The position numbers were made by a program, and so were the translations under genes. A model generated the notes under the pieces. It made no database searches, was not told the DNA's origin, and saw only the letters and a list, made by a program, of their open reading frames with translations. A stretch of 64,000 bases of DNA from Anaerocolumna sp. (GTDB lineage: Bacteria; Bacillota; Clostridia; Lachnospirales; Lachnospiraceae). Of this stretch, positions 1 to 9,600 are shown in pieces. Position 1 is the first letter of the stretch. The number at the start of each line of letters is the position of its first letter. The stretch is taken from contig JAQSXJ010000007.1 in the NCBI GenBank assembly GCA_029256725.1, positions 1-64,000 on the forward strand. The letters run 5' to 3'.

Positions 1-210
1 CACGATCATATAAATGACTATATTGGAGATTTACATGGAATTCAGCTGGGGTATGGCCGTGCTACCGGGTATAACACTTATGGCAGAGATGGATTTTTAA
101 GAGGTGCCAGAATTATTCTGCTGGATGAAAAAAAGAGAGATTCCTTTGAGACCTATCTTCGTTTAGAAGACGGTAGTATTGCATCGGCTGTAGAAATATG
201 CACTGAATAA
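1..210 (+). CDS. Metallophosphoesterase, C-terminal fragment (runs off left edge)
   Basis: The frame is open from base 1 to a TAA at 208-210 and gives the last 69 residues of a protein. It begins with His-Asp-His-Ile-Asn-Asp and carries GIQLGYGRATGYNTYG, then RGARII and a short acidic tail. From memory this matches the C-terminal end of calcineurin-like metallophosphoesterases of Firmicutes, in which the GHDH metal-binding motif is followed by a tyrosine/glycine-rich strand. The start and the other metal ligands lie outside the window. It is followed by a promoter-like sequence and the sugar transporter genes, so it probably ends the upstream unit. The family call is moderately sure; the substrate is unknown. 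Confidence 0.6.
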   Translation, partial: HDHINDYIGDLHGIQLGYGRATGYNTYGRDGFLRGARIILLDEKKRDSFETYLRLEDGSIASAVEICTE

Positions 211-224
211 AAAAGTTTTGTCCA

Positions 225-253
225 TTGTGAGAAAATCGAGATTTTCTTATAAT
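225..253 (+). promoter_or_regulatory. Promoter with palindromic operator in the spacer
   Basis: A TTGTGA box (225-230) and a perfect TATAAT (248-253) are separated by 17 bases. The spacer is almost filled by the perfect inverted repeat agaaaatcgagattttct (230-247). This would place a repressor between the two boxes of the promoter for the transporter operon. The palindrome could also be a weak terminator hairpin for the upstream gene. The regulator is not in view. Confidence 0.55.
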
Positions 254-284
254 TAGGCTATATCAAGAAAGAGGTGTGAGCTGA

Positions 285-1217
285 ATGAAACAACCAAGGT
301 CGTTGGATAATAATTCTTTGAGTAGAAGACTGCTAAAGTATTGGCCCCTGTACCTGATGCTGGTACCGTGTATCATTTACTATATTTTAATATGCTATGT
401 ACCTATGGGGGGAATTGTATTAGCATTTAAGGATTATTCTTTTAAAAAAGGAATCTGGGGAAGCCCTTGGGTTGGTTTCCGTTATTTTGAGACCTTTTTC
501 AATAGCTTTGATTTTACAAGACTTTTAAAAAATACCCTTACGGTAGGTCTTATCAAATGTATATTGGAATTTCCTTTTGCAATAATTCTGGCATTGATGC
601 TAAATGAAATACGAAATGTTAAATTCAAAAAAATCACCCAGACAATTACCTATTTGCCGCACTTTTTATCAACGGTTATTATTGTTACCATGCTCCAGAG
701 AATATTGGCTCCCAATACAGGAGTACTAAACCAGATTATTGGCAGTATGGGGGGTGATCCCGGGACATTCTTTATGATGGAACCCAAATACTTCTTCAAA
801 CTGTTGTTTTCTATGGATTTATGGAGAAATATCGGATGGGATTCTATTATGTTCCTGGCAGCGATCAGCGGTGTTGATCCCTCCCTTTATGAAGCTGCCG
901 GCATTGACGGATGTTCAAAGTTAAAGAAAATCCGACACATTACCATTCCCGGAATTCGCGGTACTATTGGATTACTATTCATTATGGGTGTAGGCGGTAT
1001 GTTATCTACCGGCTTTGAACAGATATATCTGCTTCGAACTCCAGGAAATATGACGGTTGCAGATACTTTGGATACTTTCGTGGTTCGGGTTGGACTTTTA
1101 AACGGACAGTTCGGATATGCTACGGCTATCGGATTGATTCAGGGTATTGTAGGACTGATATTGGTGGTTACCTGCAATAAACTGTCTAAGAAATTTACAG
1201 AGGTCAGTCTCTGGTAA
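285..1217 (+). CDS. ABC sugar transporter permease, LplB type
   Basis: A 310-residue integral membrane permease of the CUT1 class (LplB/YtcP relatives), the first inner-membrane subunit of an oligosaccharide importer. It has a hydrophobic segment near residues 22-43 and several more towards the C-terminus. The EAA loop that contacts the ATPase is visible as YEAAGIDGCSKLKKIRHITI around residues 204-223. Length is typical of the family. The start is preceded by AAGAGGTGTGAG at good spacing. It heads an operon with the binding protein and the second permease. No ATPase gene is present, which is usual because a shared MsmX-like ATPase often serves these systems. Substrate specificity is inferred only from the neighbouring mannosidases. 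Confidence 0.92.
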   Translation: MKQPRSLDNNSLSRRLLKYWPLYLMLVPCIIYYILICYVPMGGIVLAFKDYSFKKGIWGSPWVGFRYFETFFNSFDFTRLLKNTLTVGLIKCILEFPFAIILALMLNEIRNVKFKKITQTITYLPHFLSTVIIVTMLQRILAPNTGVLNQIIGSMGGDPGTFFMMEPKYFFKLLFSMDLWRNIGWDSIMFLAAISGVDPSLYEAAGIDGCSKLKKIRHITIPGIRGTIGLLFIMGVGGMLSTGFEQIYLLRTPGNMTVADTLDTFVVRVGLLNGQFGYATAIGLIQGIVGLILVVTCNKLSKKFTEVSLW

Positions 1218-1281
1218 CATGAATGCTCTCTACTGCTATAAGGGATGCAGAGATCACATATAATTTAATGGGAGGAACATT

Positions 1282-3027
1282 ATGAAAAAAATATTTCAGA
1301 AACGCTTTTTAGCCACAGCTTTGGTTGTAGTAATGGCAGCTTCCGCACTTGCAGGCTGCAGCAGCAAATCAGATGATAAGAAAAGCGGTACAGAAAATGA
1401 AAGTACTACAGAAAACAGACCGGATACCTGGATAGCTGACAGAACCATTACGATACAGGCTTATGTAGATGATATCGGTAATAATCTGCCCCAGGATCTT
1501 AACAACACACCGGTTATGCAAGAGATTACGAAGCGTACGGGTATTAAACTGGATATTCAGTATACACCCGGAGACAGTGATGCCAGTGTAATGGCAGCAC
1601 AGATGGCTTCAGGAACCATTCCGGACGTGATTATTTCTTATCTGGACAATTCCACCAGACCGGAGTTTCCTATTTTATTAAAAGCAGCAAGAGAAGAGAT
1701 GTTTGCAGATGTTTCCGGTTTATTGCCTGATACAAAGGTTTATAAACGTTATTTAGAAGATGGTTATTTACCCGATGATGCAAAGAAGAACATTACTTTC
1801 CGTGAGGAATTTAACGGAGCAGCTTATATCCTTCCTTTATACATTTCAGCGGAGGACAGAACTTTAGAATACAATCCTCAGGATGCTTTTGTAGGCGGTA
1901 TGTATATTCAGAAATCTATTGTTGATGCACTGGGAATCGATCCTACTCAGGTTAAGACCCAGGAGGAGTTCTATGATCTTTTAGTTAAGATTAAGGATGG
2001 CGGATTTAAAGATGATAACGGAAATCCTGTTTATGCTTTAGGACCGAAATTCTGGGGTGGCTCTGTTGATACCTTGAAATACATTGTTCCCGGATATAGC
2101 TGGGGTATAAGTGATGGTTACAATATCACAGAAGATGGTACCATCATACACGAAGCAGACACAGATTATGTATTTGAAAAAATTAATTATGTTAGAAAAC
2201 TTCTGGCAGACGGCTTAATGAATCCTGAATTCTTTACCATGGATCCTACTCGTGCAGAAGAGGTTTCCAGATCACATAATTCAGCAATCATTGCCGATGT
2301 TCACAATTATCAGGATATTGTTTACACTTCTGATGAATGGATTCCTTTGGGACCTTTAAATGATTTCACCGGAGACAATTCCAAAGTAGTACATGGTAAG
2401 ACACAAAACGGTGCTTGGGCAATTTCCTCTGAAGCAGAAAATCCGAAAGAAATTCTTGATTTCTTTGATTACCTTGCTTCACCGGAAGGACAGATTCTTA
2501 GCGAGTACGGTGTTGAAGGCGTAAGCTATACCATGGTGGATGGTAAACCACAGGTTACTGAAGAGGTTCTTAATATGATCAATAACGGTGAAAAAGAAGC
2601 GCTTGTTAACAACATTGGAGCAGGTTTTGGTAATGCAGGTTTTAACTTCTTTAATTTTATACAGACAAATGTAGATAACCTTGCAAATTATGGTGAGAGC
2701 CGTCCTGGTGCAGCTTCCAGTGAAACTTTCAAAAGATCTGTTGAGATTGCTACAGAATATCCGGTGAAGTTAAAATTAGTTCCCGGGCTTGATGCAACAG
2801 CATATTTATCAGCAGATTCACTTACAGAAGTAAAAGCTAATATGGCATTACTTAACTACAATGAGATGCTGGTTCAGGCAATTTATGCAAGCTCAGACAG
2901 CGAAGTAAAAGATATTGTTGAATCTTTCAGAGCTCAGCTAAAAGTAGCTGGTAATGATGAATTTATTGCATATTTAACAGAACTTTATAAGAGCGATAGC
3001 AGCGCAATCGATTTCTACAACAAATAG
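1282..3027 (+). CDS. Extracellular sugar-binding lipoprotein, LplA type
   Basis: A 581-residue solute-binding protein of the large LplA/YtcQ class that presents oligosaccharides to the LplB/LplC permeases. The N-terminus is a lipoprotein signal peptide (basic MKKIFQKR, hydrophobic core, lipobox LAGC) with the lipidated Cys at residue 26. A Ser/Lys/Glu-rich linker follows and then the two-lobed binding domain. The length fits this class, which is larger than usual sugar-binding proteins. The start has GGGAGG upstream. It lies between the two permeases, and an 11-bp inverted repeat follows its stop, possibly raising its expression over the downstream permease. The true ligand cannot be read from the sequence; alpha-mannosides are inferred from context. 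Confidence 0.92.
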   Translation: MKKIFQKRFLATALVVVMAASALAGCSSKSDDKKSGTENESTTENRPDTWIADRTITIQAYVDDIGNNLPQDLNNTPVMQEITKRTGIKLDIQYTPGDSDASVMAAQMASGTIPDVIISYLDNSTRPEFPILLKAAREEMFADVSGLLPDTKVYKRYLEDGYLPDDAKKNITFREEFNGAAYILPLYISAEDRTLEYNPQDAFVGGMYIQKSIVDALGIDPTQVKTQEEFYDLLVKIKDGGFKDDNGNPVYALGPKFWGGSVDTLKYIVPGYSWGISDGYNITEDGTIIHEADTDYVFEKINYVRKLLADGLMNPEFFTMDPTRAEEVSRSHNSAIIADVHNYQDIVYTSDEWIPLGPLNDFTGDNSKVVHGKTQNGAWAISSEAENPKEILDFFDYLASPEGQILSEYGVEGVSYTMVDGKPQVTEEVLNMINNGEKEALVNNIGAGFGNAGFNFFNFIQTNVDNLANYGESRPGAASSETFKRSVEIATEYPVKLKLVPGLDATAYLSADSLTEVKANMALLNYNEMLVQAIYASSDSEVKDIVESFRAQLKVAGNDEFIAYLTELYKSDSSAIDFYNK

Positions 3028-3037
3028 GATTAATAAA

Positions 3038-3080
3038 TGGGATACCACTATGAGGTATAGGATACCAAGGTGGTATCCCA
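3038..3080 (+). repeat. Intercistronic inverted repeat between binding protein and permease
   Basis: Perfect 11-bp arms, tgggataccac (3038-3048) and gtggtatccca (3070-3080), enclose a 21-base loop that contains another ggatacca copy. There is no T-run, so it is not a typical terminator. Its place just after the binding-protein stop suggests an mRNA-stabilising or processing hairpin, as known for other ABC operons. It also argues for translation of the next gene from 3108 rather than 3081. Confidence 0.6.
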
Positions 3081-3107
3081 ATGAATGAAAGGACAGGGTG
3101 TGTTCGT

Positions 3108-4010
3108 ATGAAAACAAAAAGCAGGATAAAAGCCACTGGTTCAGAACAGGCTCTTCAGATTCTTATTTACATTATTATTATTGCACTTTGCCTGATTATA
3201 ATTCTACCCTGTATCAATATCGTGGCATTGTCCTTTAATGACGGTAAGGATGCTGCAAAGGGCGGAATTTATTTTTGGACCAGAGTTTTTACCTTGGATA
3301 ACTATAAAGAGGTGTTTCGTGACGGCAAGATCATGAAAGCATACAATATAACCATAGCACGTACAGTTATCGGTACAGTGGCAAGTTTATTGATTACCTC
3401 TTTTGCAGCCTATGCATTAAAAGAAAAAGATTTACCGGGAAGAAAACTTATCACCATATTAATTACCTTTACCATGTTATTCAGCGGTGGTATGATACCG
3501 ACTTATATTCAGTTTAATAAACTGGGACTTGTGAATAACTTTTGGGTATATGTAGTGCCTAGTTTGGTAAGTGTTACTTATTTACTGATGATGAGAACCT
3601 TTTTTGAAAATATACCTGTCAGTTTGGAGGAATCGGCTAAGCTGGATGGCTGCGGATACTTCAGAACCTTTGCTAAAATTATATTACCCCTTAGTAAGCC
3701 CGTACTGGCGGTTATTGGCCTGTATACTGCAGTAAACCATTGGAATGATTGGTTTGCAGGCTCCTTTTATATGAGAACCAGTGAGTTATGGCCCGTTCAG
3801 ACTGTTCTGCAACAGATGTTATCAAAGGCTATGGGTGCTAAGAATGTATCTACAGTTGCTCAGGCAATCGCACAAAATGCCAATACGGTTACGACAGATT
3901 CCCTGAAAATGGCGGCAGTGGTAGTTACAACAGTTCCTATCCTCTGTGTATATCCCTTTGTACAGAAATATTTTGCCCAGGGTGCAATGATTGGAGCTGT
4001 CAAGGAATAA
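3108..4010 (+). CDS. ABC sugar transporter permease, LplC type
   Basis: The second permease of the CUT1 importer, 300 residues from ATG 3108. That start is preferred over the in-frame ATG at 3081 because GGACAGGG lies at suitable spacing and the upstream ATG abuts the hairpin. The first membrane segment is near residues 14-40. The EAA loop reads LEESAKLDGCGYFRTFAKII. The C-terminus ends MIGAVKE, typical of LplC/YtcP-like proteins (KGxxxGAVKG endings). It works with the permease at 285 and the lipoprotein at 1282. A long hairpin followed by eight T residues ends the unit downstream. Confidence 0.9.
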   Translation: MKTKSRIKATGSEQALQILIYIIIIALCLIIILPCINIVALSFNDGKDAAKGGIYFWTRVFTLDNYKEVFRDGKIMKAYNITIARTVIGTVASLLITSFAAYALKEKDLPGRKLITILITFTMLFSGGMIPTYIQFNKLGLVNNFWVYVVPSLVSVTYLLMMRTFFENIPVSLEESAKLDGCGYFRTFAKIILPLSKPVLAVIGLYTAVNHWNDWFAGSFYMRTSELWPVQTVLQQMLSKAMGAKNVSTVAQAIAQNANTVTTDSLKMAAVVVTTVPILCVYPFVQKYFAQGAMIGAVKE

Positions 4011-4031
4011 CAAAATACGAACATAGAGATT

Positions 4032-4100
4032 CTTTACCATTGTCTAATTAATATCATTATAAATAAGCTATTAATTATATTAAATGGTAAAGTTTTTTTT
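4032..4100 (+). terminator. Rho-independent terminator after the importer operon
   Basis: Arms ctttaccatt (4032-4041) and aatggtaaag (4083-4092), extended inward by largely complementary taattaat-rich sequence, are followed directly by a run of eight T. This closes the importer unit and suggests that the kinase gene starts a separate unit or depends on read-through. Confidence 0.8.
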
Positions 4101-4126
4101 ATTATAAAAGTCATAAGGAGGAAGAT

Positions 4127-5065
4127 ATGGAAGATAAAAAGTGGGATGCTTTCGTCTATGGCGACGTCAATGTTGATATTGTAATACCAGGAGTGGAGAA
4201 GTTTCCAGCACCCGGGGAAGAAGATTTGGTTGACTGTATGGATACCTTTGTAGGAGGAGGCGCAGCCCTTTTTACGCTGGGACTTGGAAAACTTGGCTTG
4301 AACCCGGTATTTCAAGGCAGTATAGGTGAGGATTGTTACGGAAAGTTTATAAAAGACGAGTTTCTAAAGAATAATGTGGATGATTCCTTGCTAACTACCA
4401 GTCAAAATAATAAAACAGGTATATCCCTTAGTTTTACCAATGAGAAGGATCGCTCTTTTCTTACCTATCAGGGAACCAATGCAGAGATTAATTTAGAGGC
4501 CATTGATTTTACCAAGTTGGCGAAAGCCAGGCATATCCATGTTACCCAATACGCAGGTCGTAAAAATCATGAACAGTATCTTTCCTTGTTAAAGAAGATT
4601 AAAGAGACAGGGGATATTACTATTAGTTTTGATGTGGGCTGGGACAGCAGCGGTGAGTGGTTTAAAGGAATCTATGAATTATTTCCCTATATCGATGTAT
4701 TATTTATGAATGAAACGGAAGCAATTCATTATTCCGGAAAAGCAGCTGCAAGGGAAGCAATAGAAGATTTTTCAAAGCATTGCAGGATTGTAGCAGCAAA
4801 GCTTGGAAAGAAAGGGTCGATAGCTGTTTCAAAAGGAGAATTTTATGAGGCGGCGCCTTTTACGGTAACTGCTGTAGACACCACTGGAGCAGGAGATTCC
4901 TTTAATGCAGGTTTTATTTATGGATTTCTGAAAGGAAAGTCTGTGAAAGAATGCCTTATAACCGGTAATGCCTGCGGTGCAAGGTCTGTTACCGCTTATG
5001 GCGGAAATACAGCGTTTCCTACACAGGAAGAATTAATTAAATTTCTGAAAGAACAAGGTTGCTAA
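4127..5065 (+). CDS. PfkB-family carbohydrate kinase
   Basis: A 312-residue cytoplasmic ribokinase-fold sugar kinase. The N-terminal GDVNVDIV strand, the glycine-rich FVGGGAALF substrate region and the C-terminal DTTGAGDSFNAGF signature (anion hole and catalytic Asp) are all present. The start has AAGGAGG at good spacing. Family members phosphorylate fructose, ribose, fructose-6-phosphate, nucleosides or related sugars, and the exact substrate cannot be read. Placement between the importer and the glycosidases suggests it phosphorylates a released monosaccharide. Confidence 0.88.
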   Translation: MEDKKWDAFVYGDVNVDIVIPGVEKFPAPGEEDLVDCMDTFVGGGAALFTLGLGKLGLNPVFQGSIGEDCYGKFIKDEFLKNNVDDSLLTTSQNNKTGISLSFTNEKDRSFLTYQGTNAEINLEAIDFTKLAKARHIHVTQYAGRKNHEQYLSLLKKIKETGDITISFDVGWDSSGEWFKGIYELFPYIDVLFMNETEAIHYSGKAAAREAIEDFSKHCRIVAAKLGKKGSIAVSKGEFYEAAPFTVTAVDTTGAGDSFNAGFIYGFLKGKSVKECLITGNACGARSVTAYGGNTAFPTQEELIKFLKEQGC

Positions 5066-5189
5066 AGAGTAGCAAAGGCTTGAAATAGTTAAGAAAAACG
5101 GTTTAACCCTATAAAATATCATAATTTGCTGTAATCACAGCTTGGTCTGCGGTATAGGTGTTATAAAGCTTCAAAGAAAATACTTTCAC

Positions 5190-5280
5190 ATTAAAAGAAC
5201 TTCAAAATGAGTACAGCAGTGCTCAGCTTAAGCTTCTTTTATCAGTTTTTGTGCCGTTTTAATGCGGCGAAATGGAGGGA
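5190..5280 (+). repeat. Dispersed leader element, copy 1
   Basis: This roughly 90-base stretch aligns with the leader of spoVAD at 33513-33599. Shared parts are aaagaactt, a short gag...ctc hairpin, ttaagcttctttyatca, then tttgtgccg, a small GCC/GGC hairpin and the Shine-Dalgarno aatggaggga. It ends three bases before the GH4 start codon. The rest of the 5066-5283 gap holds no ORF I can support. Confidence 0.55.
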
Positions 5281-5283
5281 AAT

Positions 5284-6657
5284 ATGAAAATAGCAGTAAT
5301 TGGCGGAGCAGGTGTCAGGACGGTTATCTTTATTAACGGCTTGCTGGAACGTTATAAAAACTTAAATATAGATAAGGTTGTTTTATATGATATTAATCAG
5401 GAAAAGCTTGAAGTTATAGGAAAACTTTGTAACCATGTCATAAAACGCAAGAACAGAGATCTTGTACTGGAGACAGCAGATAATGCCATAGACGCTATTA
5501 GCGGAGCAGATTATATTGTGACCACCCTTCGTGTAGGTGGAGATCACTCCAGAGTAACAGATGAACAAGTAGCTTTAGAAGAAGGCGTTATCGGTCAGGA
5601 AACCACAGGAGTAGGCGGCTTTTCCATGGCAGTGCGTACCATCCCGGTATTGTTAGAGTACTGTGAACTGGTTAAGAAGTATGCACCAAATGCCTGGATC
5701 TTTAATTTCACCAACCCCTCCGGTTTGGTGACACAAGCTCTTAAAAATGCAGGTTATGACCGGATTATCGGAATCTGTGATGCACCAAGCAGCACAAAAT
5801 TCCGAATGGCAAAGGCCTTAGAGGTTGATGAGAAAGATCTGTATGTGGAATTCTTTGGATTGAATCATCTTTCCTGGATTCAAAGTGTTAAGAAGAAGGG
5901 GACGGAAATTCTTGACGACTTATTAAAGGATGACGGCTTTTTATCCGGTATACAGGAATTTTCCATGTTTGATCCGGAGTTATTGCGTTCCATCGGCTTT
6001 TTACCCAATGAGTACCTGTACTACTATTATCACAGAGAGAAAGCTCTTGAAAATATTATCAAATCCGGAGCTACCAGAGGTAAGACCATCGAAGCTGTGA
6101 ATCTTCAGATGATGCAGGAATTAAAAGAAATTGATATCGATGCCGATCCGGAGGCAGCGCTTCAGATATTCTTATATTACATGGCAATCCGTGAAGGTTC
6201 TTATATGAGTATTGAGACCGGCAACAACCATCAGGAAGAGATTAAAAAGGGTGAACTGGAAGTGCCGGACGGAATGGGATATGCCGGTGTAATGCTTGAT
6301 TGTATTGAAGGCCTGCAAAGTGAGGAAGGCCGTTATCTGGTGCTTTCTGTTGAGAATAACGGTTGTATAGCAGGGCTTGAGGATCAGGATGTTATCGAAG
6401 TTACCTGCAAGGTATCCTCAGAAGGAATTCAGCCTGTACCCATTGGCGAAGTACCAGAGCCTTGTTATCTCTTAATCCGTATGATTAAGATGTATGAGAA
6501 GCTTACAGTAAAGGCCATTGAGCATAACTCCAAGGAAATTGCTATTCAGGCCCTTACGCTGCATCCCTTAGTGAACTCCTATTCTCTGGCTAAAAAACTG
6601 GTTACGAAGTATGATACAGTATACGGTGGAATCCTGGGAGGCGGAAATGCCCTTTGA
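5284..6657 (+). CDS. Glycoside hydrolase family 4 (NAD/metal-dependent)
   Basis: A 457-residue GH4 enzyme, a cytoplasmic glycosidase that works by NAD-dependent redox elimination with a divalent metal. The N-terminal IAVIGGAGVRT is the dinucleotide-binding loop. NFTNPSG, Cys165 in GICDAPSS and His195 in GLNHLSW are the family substrate- and metal-binding positions. ATG 5284 is preferred over the in-frame ATG at 5272 because the Shine-Dalgarno GGAGGGA lies between them. GH4 covers 6-phospho-alpha/beta-glucosidases, alpha-galactosidases and alpha-glucuronidases, so substrate is open. Its end overlaps the start of the GH38 gene by 11 bases, indicating translational coupling and a shared role in mannoside or N-glycan breakdown. 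Confidence 0.9.
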   Translation: MKIAVIGGAGVRTVIFINGLLERYKNLNIDKVVLYDINQEKLEVIGKLCNHVIKRKNRDLVLETADNAIDAISGADYIVTTLRVGGDHSRVTDEQVALEEGVIGQETTGVGGFSMAVRTIPVLLEYCELVKKYAPNAWIFNFTNPSGLVTQALKNAGYDRIIGICDAPSSTKFRMAKALEVDEKDLYVEFFGLNHLSWIQSVKKKGTEILDDLLKDDGFLSGIQEFSMFDPELLRSIGFLPNEYLYYYYHREKALENIIKSGATRGKTIEAVNLQMMQELKEIDIDADPEAALQIFLYYMAIREGSYMSIETGNNHQEEIKKGELEVPDGMGYAGVMLDCIEGLQSEEGRYLVLSVENNGCIAGLEDQDVIEVTCKVSSEGIQPVPIGEVPEPCYLLIRMIKMYEKLTVKAIEHNSKEIAIQALTLHPLVNSYSLAKKLVTKYDTVYGGILGGGNAL

Positions 6658-9600
6658 TTTTCATAACCAGGACAGAATTGACCATTTAATTGAAGAACTG
6701 GCGGAGCTGCGTTACAGAAATCTGCAGGATATTCCGGGATTTCTGTGGTACGAAGATGACGGGACCATTGGAAATTCTGACCCGAAGGGAACACCGACAG
6801 AGGTACAAATCGGACATCGTTGGAAGGGTTACGACCGTTATAATTGGCTGTGTACCAGTATCAGGGTTCCTGATGAAATTAAAGGCCAGGAGGTTATCGG
6901 TCTGTTTGATTTTGGAGTACCGGTGGGAACGGGTAATAACAGCCACTTCGAAAGCCTTTTATATCTTAACGGAAAGCCTTATCAGGGAGTAGACGGTAAC
7001 CACAAAGAGGTATTCCTTGACATACCGGTAAACGGACAGGAACTGGACTTTAAATTTAGAGTCTGGTCCGGTCTGAATGGCGGTGGGAAGCCAAAAGATA
7101 TGGTAATGGAACTGGAGCGTGCTCAAATAGGCGTACTGGACCATCCAACTGATGACTTATACTTTCTTTCCAGAAGCGTACTGGAAACCTACGGATTACT
7201 GGAGAAGGGCAATGAGTACAGGGAATGGCTGCTGAATATACTGGTAAAGACCTTTCAGCTGGTGGATTATACGGAACCTGGCTCTAAAGAGTTCTATCAA
7301 AGCACCGAGAAGGCATATGCTTATCTTAACGGACAGATGGATGGAAGAGGAAAGCCGGAGGTTAAGGTCAGTATGCTTGGACATACCCACATTGATGTGG
7401 CCTGGCTGTGGAGAATCTGCCATACCAGAGAAAAGGCTGCCCGTTCCTTTTCAACCGTAAACCGAATGATGGAGCGTTATGACCACTATTCCTTTTTGCA
7501 GTCACAAGCCCAGTTATATGATTACCTTAAGAAGGATTATCCTGAAGTTTATGCTCATATTAAGAGAAGAGTCGCAGAAGGCAAATGGGAACCCTCCGGG
7601 TCTATGTGGGTGGAGTGTGACTGTAATCTTGCCAGCGGTGAGTCTATTGTAAGGCAGATTCTTGTGGGAAAGAACTTCTTTCAGAAAGAATTTGGCTATC
7701 AAAATGATTTTCTATGGCTGCCCGATGTCTTTGGCTATTCCTGGGCACTTCCTCAGATATTAAAAAAGTCAGGGATAGACACCTTTATCACAACTAAAAT
7801 CAGCTGGAATGATACCAATAGATTACCTTATGACACCTTTACCTGGCGTGGTATAGACGGAACGGAGATTCTATCCCACTTTATCACAACCAGTGACTTA
7901 GATTCCGATTCCTATACCTATAACGGGGATACAAGACCTTATGCAGTAAAGGGTGTCTGGGATAATTATAAGAATAAAGATCTTAATCGTGACCTTTTGA
8001 TTTCCTATGGGTATGGCGATGGAGGCGGAGGCCCTAACAGGGATATGCTTGAGACACTAAAGCATCTAAATAAAATACCCGGACTGCCTTACGTGCAATC
8101 CGAAAAGGGTACGGAATATTTTAAGCGCCTTCATAATAATATCAAGGAAAATTCTCTGGAGGGTTACCTGCCGGTCTGGGATGGAGAACTCTACCTGGAA
8201 TTTCACCGGGGAACTTATACCTCTCAGGCGTACAACAAAAAGATGAATCGCCGTATGGAGTTCATGCTGTATCACACCGAACTTCTTTCTGTACTGGCCG
8301 CTGAAACAGCGGGAGTTCCATATGATGAGCAGGCAATCTCTAAAGCACTTAAAATAATCCTCTGCCAGCAATTTCATGATATTCTTCCAGGTTCTGCAAT
8401 CAAAGAGGTCTATGAAGACAGCCATACAGAATATGAGAAAGCTCAGGCTTTGCTTAAGGGAGTAATAGATAAGACTTATGCTGCCTTATGCACCGAAGAA
8501 GAAAATGTCTACACCTTATGGAATAATCAGAACTGGAAGCGCAGTACCTATGTGGAGCTTTCAGCTAGCTCAGAGATGGATGGTTTTACAGACAGTAATG
8601 GAAATTACCTGCCCTGTATCATAGCAGATGGTAAAGCAGTCATTTTTGTGAAAGATATGGAACCCTTTTCCTTTACTACCATTAAGAGAGTTCAAAGGCT
8701 GGCGGCTTCTGAGGTGAATACAAAAGAAGCCAGCGTAACAAAAGGTAATACGGCTGTAACAAAATATTATGAAGTAACCTGGAATGAGCAGGGACAACTT
8801 ACAAGGCTCTATGATAAAGAAGCAGATCGTGAGATTCATTCCAAGGAGAAATGTGGTAATGTGCTTCAGGTATTTGAAGATAAGCCCAGATGCTTTGATG
8901 CCTGGGAGTTAGAGCCTACCTTGAAGGATAAGCTGGAGCTTGTAGAAGACTGTATGAATATTGAGACAGAGGAAACTTCTATAGGAATTTTTGTTAAATT
9001 CAAGTGGAAATATCATAAGTCTGTTATATGCCAAACCATGTGCTTATATCATGAAAAGAAAAGAATAGATTTTAAGACAGAGGTGGAATGGCAGGAACGC
9101 CAGAAGCTTATGAAAGTGGCTTTTCCGGTTAACATCCGGGCAGTTGATGCGAGGTTTGACATACAGTTTGGAAATATCCGCCGTCCTATTACCAGAAACA
9201 ACAGCTGGGAAGCTGCCAAATTTGAAGTTGCAGCCCACAAATGGGCGGACATCAGTGAGGCGGGTTATGGAGTTGCGCTGTTAAATGACTGTAAGTACGG
9301 CTATGATATCCTGGAGGACACTTTGCGTCTGACACTGATTAAATCAGCAGTGGATCCGGATTATACCGCTGACCTGGGGCATCATGAATTTACTTATTCC
9401 CTCTATCCTCACAGGGAGGAATGGTACCAGAGCGGACTGGAAGAGGAAGCCTTTGACTTAAATGTCCCCATAGTCCCCATAGAAGGAAGGAGCAAGGCAG
9501 GAGAAAGCAGCCTGCTGTCCTTTGATAAGAAAAATGTCGTAGTAGACTGTATTAAAAAGGCTGAGAATTCCTCGTGGTATGTAATACGTCTCCATGAGTT

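Noticed and set aside
8066..8425. 119-residue minus-strand ORF inside the GH38 gene
   Set aside because: Fully antisense to a well-supported enzyme gene and without recognisable motifs.
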